Positions 59,801 through 64,000 of a stretch of 64,000 bases of DNA are shown here, piece by piece; the stretch's first letter is position 1; the number at the start of each line of letters is the position of its first letter. Source of the DNA: Todiramphus chloris collaris (lineage: Eukaryota; Chordata; Aves; Coraciiformes; Alcedinidae); NCBI GenBank assembly GCA_025345505.1, contig JANVCC010000064.1, positions 4,511,693 through 4,575,692 on the forward strand, read 5' to 3'. The translations under genes were made by a program, and so were the position numbers. The notes under the pieces were generated by a model that was not told the DNA's origin, searched no databases, and saw only the letters and a list, made by a program, of their open reading frames with translations.

Positions 59801-62800
59801 CTACACTGGAGGGGAAGCTCCCCAGTCTCCCCAGCAACACTCCCCTCCTGGGCCTGGCAACCCAGGCCCCCCAGTTCCACCGTGACGGAACTCGGAGATG
59901 GAGGAGCAGCCGGGCTAAGCCTGCAAGCGTTATCTGCCAGCCTTGCTGGCCAGGCTCTGGGCAGCACTGGGCACAGAAGCTCTCCCTCTCCTCCCAGCTC
60001 CCCACCTGGATAGCACCCAGCATTTCTCGCTTTGCTGAAGACATTCTTCAGTCCCCAAACACTGCGTGGCTTGTGTGCTACAGCAGGAAGCAGCCCAGGG
60101 AGTAGAACCAAAGGATACAGAAGAGCTCCCGTGAGCTCGCCCACCAACTGTTGGTATTGCAGTGCAACTTCACTTCGAGATGCTGTCAGGTTTGAAAGCA
60201 GTACTGAAACTCCTCTCGCTGTTTTATGGCTGCTATATATAACACAGAAAATGTATTTCACCTACTACTGTAAACACCACGGGAGCTGAAGGCACAGCAG
60301 GGTGCGGTTAGCAGCTGGAGACTTCATTCCCAACCTCGCTGGCAAGTTGAGGCTGCACGATAAAACCCTGTAGACGTTTTGTCTGATAACTGATGAACAT
60401 CAGCACATTTTCAAACGAGTTGTTCCACTCTCCCAAATACCAGGAACAATTAAAAAGCCAAGTCACATTTTGTTTTTAAAATACTGGGTCAAATCATTTA
60501 AGTCATTTAAATGCGTCAAATTACTAAAAGTATGTCTTGTTAGTCATGCTGCATTAGGAAAATCTATTTACCAACAAGGCAGATGAGGAAAATACACCTA
60601 CAATTGGCAACGCTGGCAATTAAAAATTACACTTCTCCAAGTGAGCTCACACACTCATGAGCCACTCAGTACTGCACCACTGCCTAATAACCACCTAGAA
60701 GCCAAGACAGAAAAAAAGATAGTTTTAAGACCTCGTGTGTCAAAACACACCAGAGCAAGGAGGGATTCCCAGCCTCCCAGAGTACAAAGCATTCTATTCT
60801 AGCCCAGGAGATTCAAAATATCTCACCATAAATAGCACAGCACTCAGATAACCACGATGAGGTTGGCTTTTTGTGGGGTTTTTTTTTTCCTTCTATACTA
60901 AAATATTACCAGGATTCAAGTGTCTTGTATCTCAAAAACTCAAAGACAAAAATATTTAGATTCAGACAAGGGCCACAACCTTGGAAATATCTATTCATGT
61001 GCCTAACTTCAGCTCCATTTACTTCAGCAGGACTACCCACACGCCTGGAATTAAGCTTCTGTGTGCCTGCATGATGCGAGTTTAAATTACTACAACTTGT
61101 GCCGAGATGAGTAAGAAATATTGTGAAACCCATACAAAAGAGAACAGCCAAAAACTGCTTGCTTGACAGAACTCAGCTTTAATTAGGAGACAAACAGCTG
61201 CAATAGAAGCTCCTTCATTGCTTTATTACCTTCATTTAAATAAGAAGTTGCTTGTTACAGACAAACCTTCTTGAAGAATTCTGAATTTGAGAGTAGCAGA
61301 GCCACCTGAGCACCCCAAACGCAGGAGAGACGAGGAATATGACAGGTTCACTCCTTTGTCTCTCTCACGTATTTAGTAAAGAGAAAAAGCAAAGATTAAC
61401 TCAAAGTCCAGACTGTCCCCCTCAATGAAAATTCCAAACTCTATTTAAAATTACATCATCCTACTTCAGGTTTTCACCAAGTAATTAGTCAATGAGAAGC
61501 CTTTTGCCAGCAGCACCTCCGAGGACTTTGGTGAACAAGCGAGTTGTGTGACTGGCACCTACACTCACGGAAAGACTGAGCTGGACGGGACTCTCCTCTT
61601 GCTCATCCCTACCCAAACAGATCCTCTGACTGGCAGAGCTGAAGCCCGTTCCTGGATGGCAGTTAAAATAAATGAATAAACCAATCCCTGAACCAGTTCA
61701 TGACTATTTCAAACGCATCTAGTGCGCACAACTCCTTCGGTACCCATCAGGCTTCACCTTCAACACCCTGACTGGACCTGCACGGACAGTAGCCAGAGAA
61801 GGGCTACGATTTCTGTCTGCATCTGACAGGTTTAAGTACAGTAAGCATGGATGTCTTAAATGCCATTCTGCAGATGATTCCCAGAATTTCATCTTGAAAG
61901 AGACACAAAGAATAAGAAAAAAAAAAAAACCCAACCTCTGTTTGTTTTCCTGGCTTGCAGATGCACATATTCACCAGGACAGAGAGCTTAAAAGCCCCGA
62001 GAAAGGTATTATGGGAGAGTGCTGACATGACCTGAACAAAAGCAGTACAATGTGACCTTAATATAGAGCTAAAGGCAGTCTTCTGTCACAACAAAAAGGG
62101 GTAGACGTGTTCTGTATGGGACGGCGGGCGAGTAAAAGGAACTGATGAGATAGCAAATGACAGGCGGACAGAGAGAAACACAGATGCAGCAAGTGGGCAA
62201 CTATTAGCAACCAAGAAAAAAACGCCGACAGAATCTGCCATTCCGCTGCGCTGCCCACAACCTACAGCTGCACCCGCATCAGCCATTCCGCACTGCTTCA
62301 ACACACCAAGCCCATTTACCTTCCCATTAACCCACTTAACGAGCAGCTTTTTGCAGTGTCATCTTTTCCCTCGTATCACAGTGCGTAAGCTCAGGAAACC
62401 ACAGAGTTTTCTTCCTCAAAAAAAAAAGGCCAACTGCACATTGATGGCAATAGCCAAGCTGTCCAAAACAGGGCCAGGCTGAACTGGGGACCCAAATGGT
62501 GGGGGTTCCCGGGAGCTGTCGGAGCCTACGGACAGATCTTACAACTCGAAGCAAGTGCTCAAGGAGGCGAAACCGAGCTAGGCAATAAAAGTTTCCATGT
62601 TATTTTTGTAGGAGTCCAAGGCAACGGCCACAGCTGAGGCAATGACTCATGGAAGAATCGGCCGTGGCATTATTAGCTTTAGATTACTGACAGCTTTCTG
62701 AACAGGCCTGGCCACTGCCTCCCGAGCAGGAGCACAGGAAGCCTGGTGAAGGGACTGGAGAGCCCATACAGCCAGTACCTGTCCTCTGTGCTGACTCCAG

Positions 62801-64000
62801 GCAGTTCTCTACCTTCCAAGCATTCCCAGAGTGTTGGATTTGCCCTAATAAAGCAGCGGTGAACACCTCCAACTCAGTCAACATATTGTTTTTTCTGGCC
62901 CACCAGTGTTTCTATCCATATGCCATTCAATCTTCCTTTCGGGTTAGAAAATGCAGGGAACCCAGACAGCCCGTCAACAGACTTCTTGATGGATCAGGAT
63001 AAGGATCAATACAAGAGAGCAGCACTGGCAACCATCAGTGCTGAGTTAAGCATTTCAGGCAAACTAGGTTAAGATAGATTTGATAAAAATCAAAGAGAAA
63101 AAAAAAAAAAAAGCCTTTTCACAAGTCTGGAAAGCTAGCAGCTTTCTGATGGTCTTTAAGAAGAGAAGGTCAGGACTCCAAGAGGAAGGTATTTCCACAG
63201 GGAAAGAGCATTCCACACAGATGCAGCAAGGAAGTTTCCTCTTTGAGCTTAAGAAAATACATCTATCTTTCAGTCCTGCAGTTAACTTGAGATTTATTCT
63301 GAGGGATGGTCTCATCTAGAAGCATGAAAAGGGAGCAAGAGAGAAGTAAAAATCAGTTTAAAAAGATGAAGGAAAAAAAAACCCAAACCAGAATGCAAAG
63401 ACAGGTCTTCTCCATAAAAGTGTATTATAAGACCATGGAGATTTTGCTCCCACACCAGGAGGTACATGGAATTTCCTGGTGAGACTGTGTGTCCATCGAA
63501 AGGGACACTGCTCCCCCTGGGAAATAGCCTTTGGAGATACATGTGCCCAGCTCCAAGAGGAGCTTGCAACAGCGTCTGTTAAACAGACAAAATAAAGAAA
63601 GAAAAACGACAAGCAGAGTTCTTGGAACACGCCACAGCCAACTCTAGTCCTTTCCTCAGCACCCTTTCGCTGGAAAACTTTGAGAGGGGAAGGGTTTATA
63701 TTTCTCTATGAACAGTAATGTTTGGAAGGAGCAGAAGAAAAGCATCTCTAGAGAAGTTTCATCCACAGTTCAGTCATTCAGTCCCAGCCCAAGCAAGTGC
63801 CTCAGCTATTTTCCATGACACAAGCACTTGGATTTTTCCAAGAGCTGATGTCAGGGCTTTTCATGGAGAAAGAACTGCATTTACAGGGCAGGCAAGGAAG
63901 GAGGGCTTCCCCAGAAGCCATTCTCAATGTGGCCTTTGTGCTGCTCTGCTGCCGAAGCCAGGACCCTGCAAGAACTTTTAGTCCCTGCAAAAGCTCTACA
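56817..64000 (-). other. ARHGEF12: ARHGEF12 intron 1 (partial)
   Basis: At least 7.2 kb separate exon 2 from the missing first exon. I searched the minus strand for a short exon encoding the LARG N-terminus with a donor in the right phase and saw none. The only structured element is a CpG-rich block at 59.43-59.76 kb. The rest is ordinary non-coding sequence with T/A homopolymers (57550, 60880, 61918, 63095). Confidence 0.8.
59430..59760. promoter_or_regulatory. CpG-rich block in ARHGEF12 intron 1
   Basis: By eye there are about 25 CpG dinucleotides in roughly 310 bases, with a GC content well above the flanks. No coding exon is evident. It may be an alternative promoter or an enhancer; no TATA box or clear minus-strand splice donor was found nearby. 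Confidence 0.5.

Noticed and set aside
1..64000. CRISPR arrays, bacterial operons, tRNA or rRNA genes, toxin or viral gene systems
   Set aside because: None seen; the window is ordinary avian-type nuclear DNA dominated by one conserved gene, and the only retroviral trace is the solo LTR.

Overview
The window is vertebrate nuclear DNA, almost certainly from a bird. It has large introns with GT-AG splice sites, a CpG island, two 5'-truncated CR1-type LINE tails and a solo LTR of avian endogenous retrovirus type. Nothing in it looks prokaryotic, and I saw no tRNA, rRNA or CRISPR array.

One gene fills most of the window on the minus strand: ARHGEF12 (LARG, leukemia-associated Rho guanine nucleotide exchange factor). 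I traced 39 consecutive coding exons by hand, from a 24-bp micro-exon at 56793-56816 down to the stop codon at 18758-18760. Every splice phase agrees and the frame stays open across 4,606 coding nucleotides, giving 1,534 complete codons plus the last base of a codon split with the missing upstream exon. The start codon exon (about ten residues in known orthologues) lies beyond the right edge, so 56817-64000 is part of intron 1. Domain order is PDZ, coiled linker, RGS-homology (RH), basic/Pro-Ser linker, DH, PH, and an acidic disordered tail with a nine-glutamine run. Together these describe a Galpha12/13-regulated activator of RhoA. A long 3'UTR of about 5 kb follows, probably ending near 13.73 kb. 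Exon numbers 2-40 assume one upstream coding exon; residue numbers assume ten upstream residues before the split Arg11.

The left part (1 to about 13.7 kb) is mostly intergenic and holds two CR1 tails, a complete solo LTR with intact 5-bp target-site duplications, a 32-bp minisatellite and microsatellites. A CpG island at about 2.56-3.44 kb has a good minus-strand splice donor at 3225/3224. In human, GRIK4 lies just downstream of ARHGEF12 in the same orientation, so this island is plausibly the GRIK4 promoter and non-coding first exon, and 1-2.5 kb would be its intron 1. That assignment rests on position, not on coding sequence.

I did not find a novel multi-gene system. The most interesting items are the CAG/polyglutamine run in exon 39, a duplicated ~100-bp intronic segment flanking the first two RH exons, the solo LTR, a candidate G-quadruplex in the 3'UTR, and a second CpG-rich block inside intron 1 that could be an alternative promoter.
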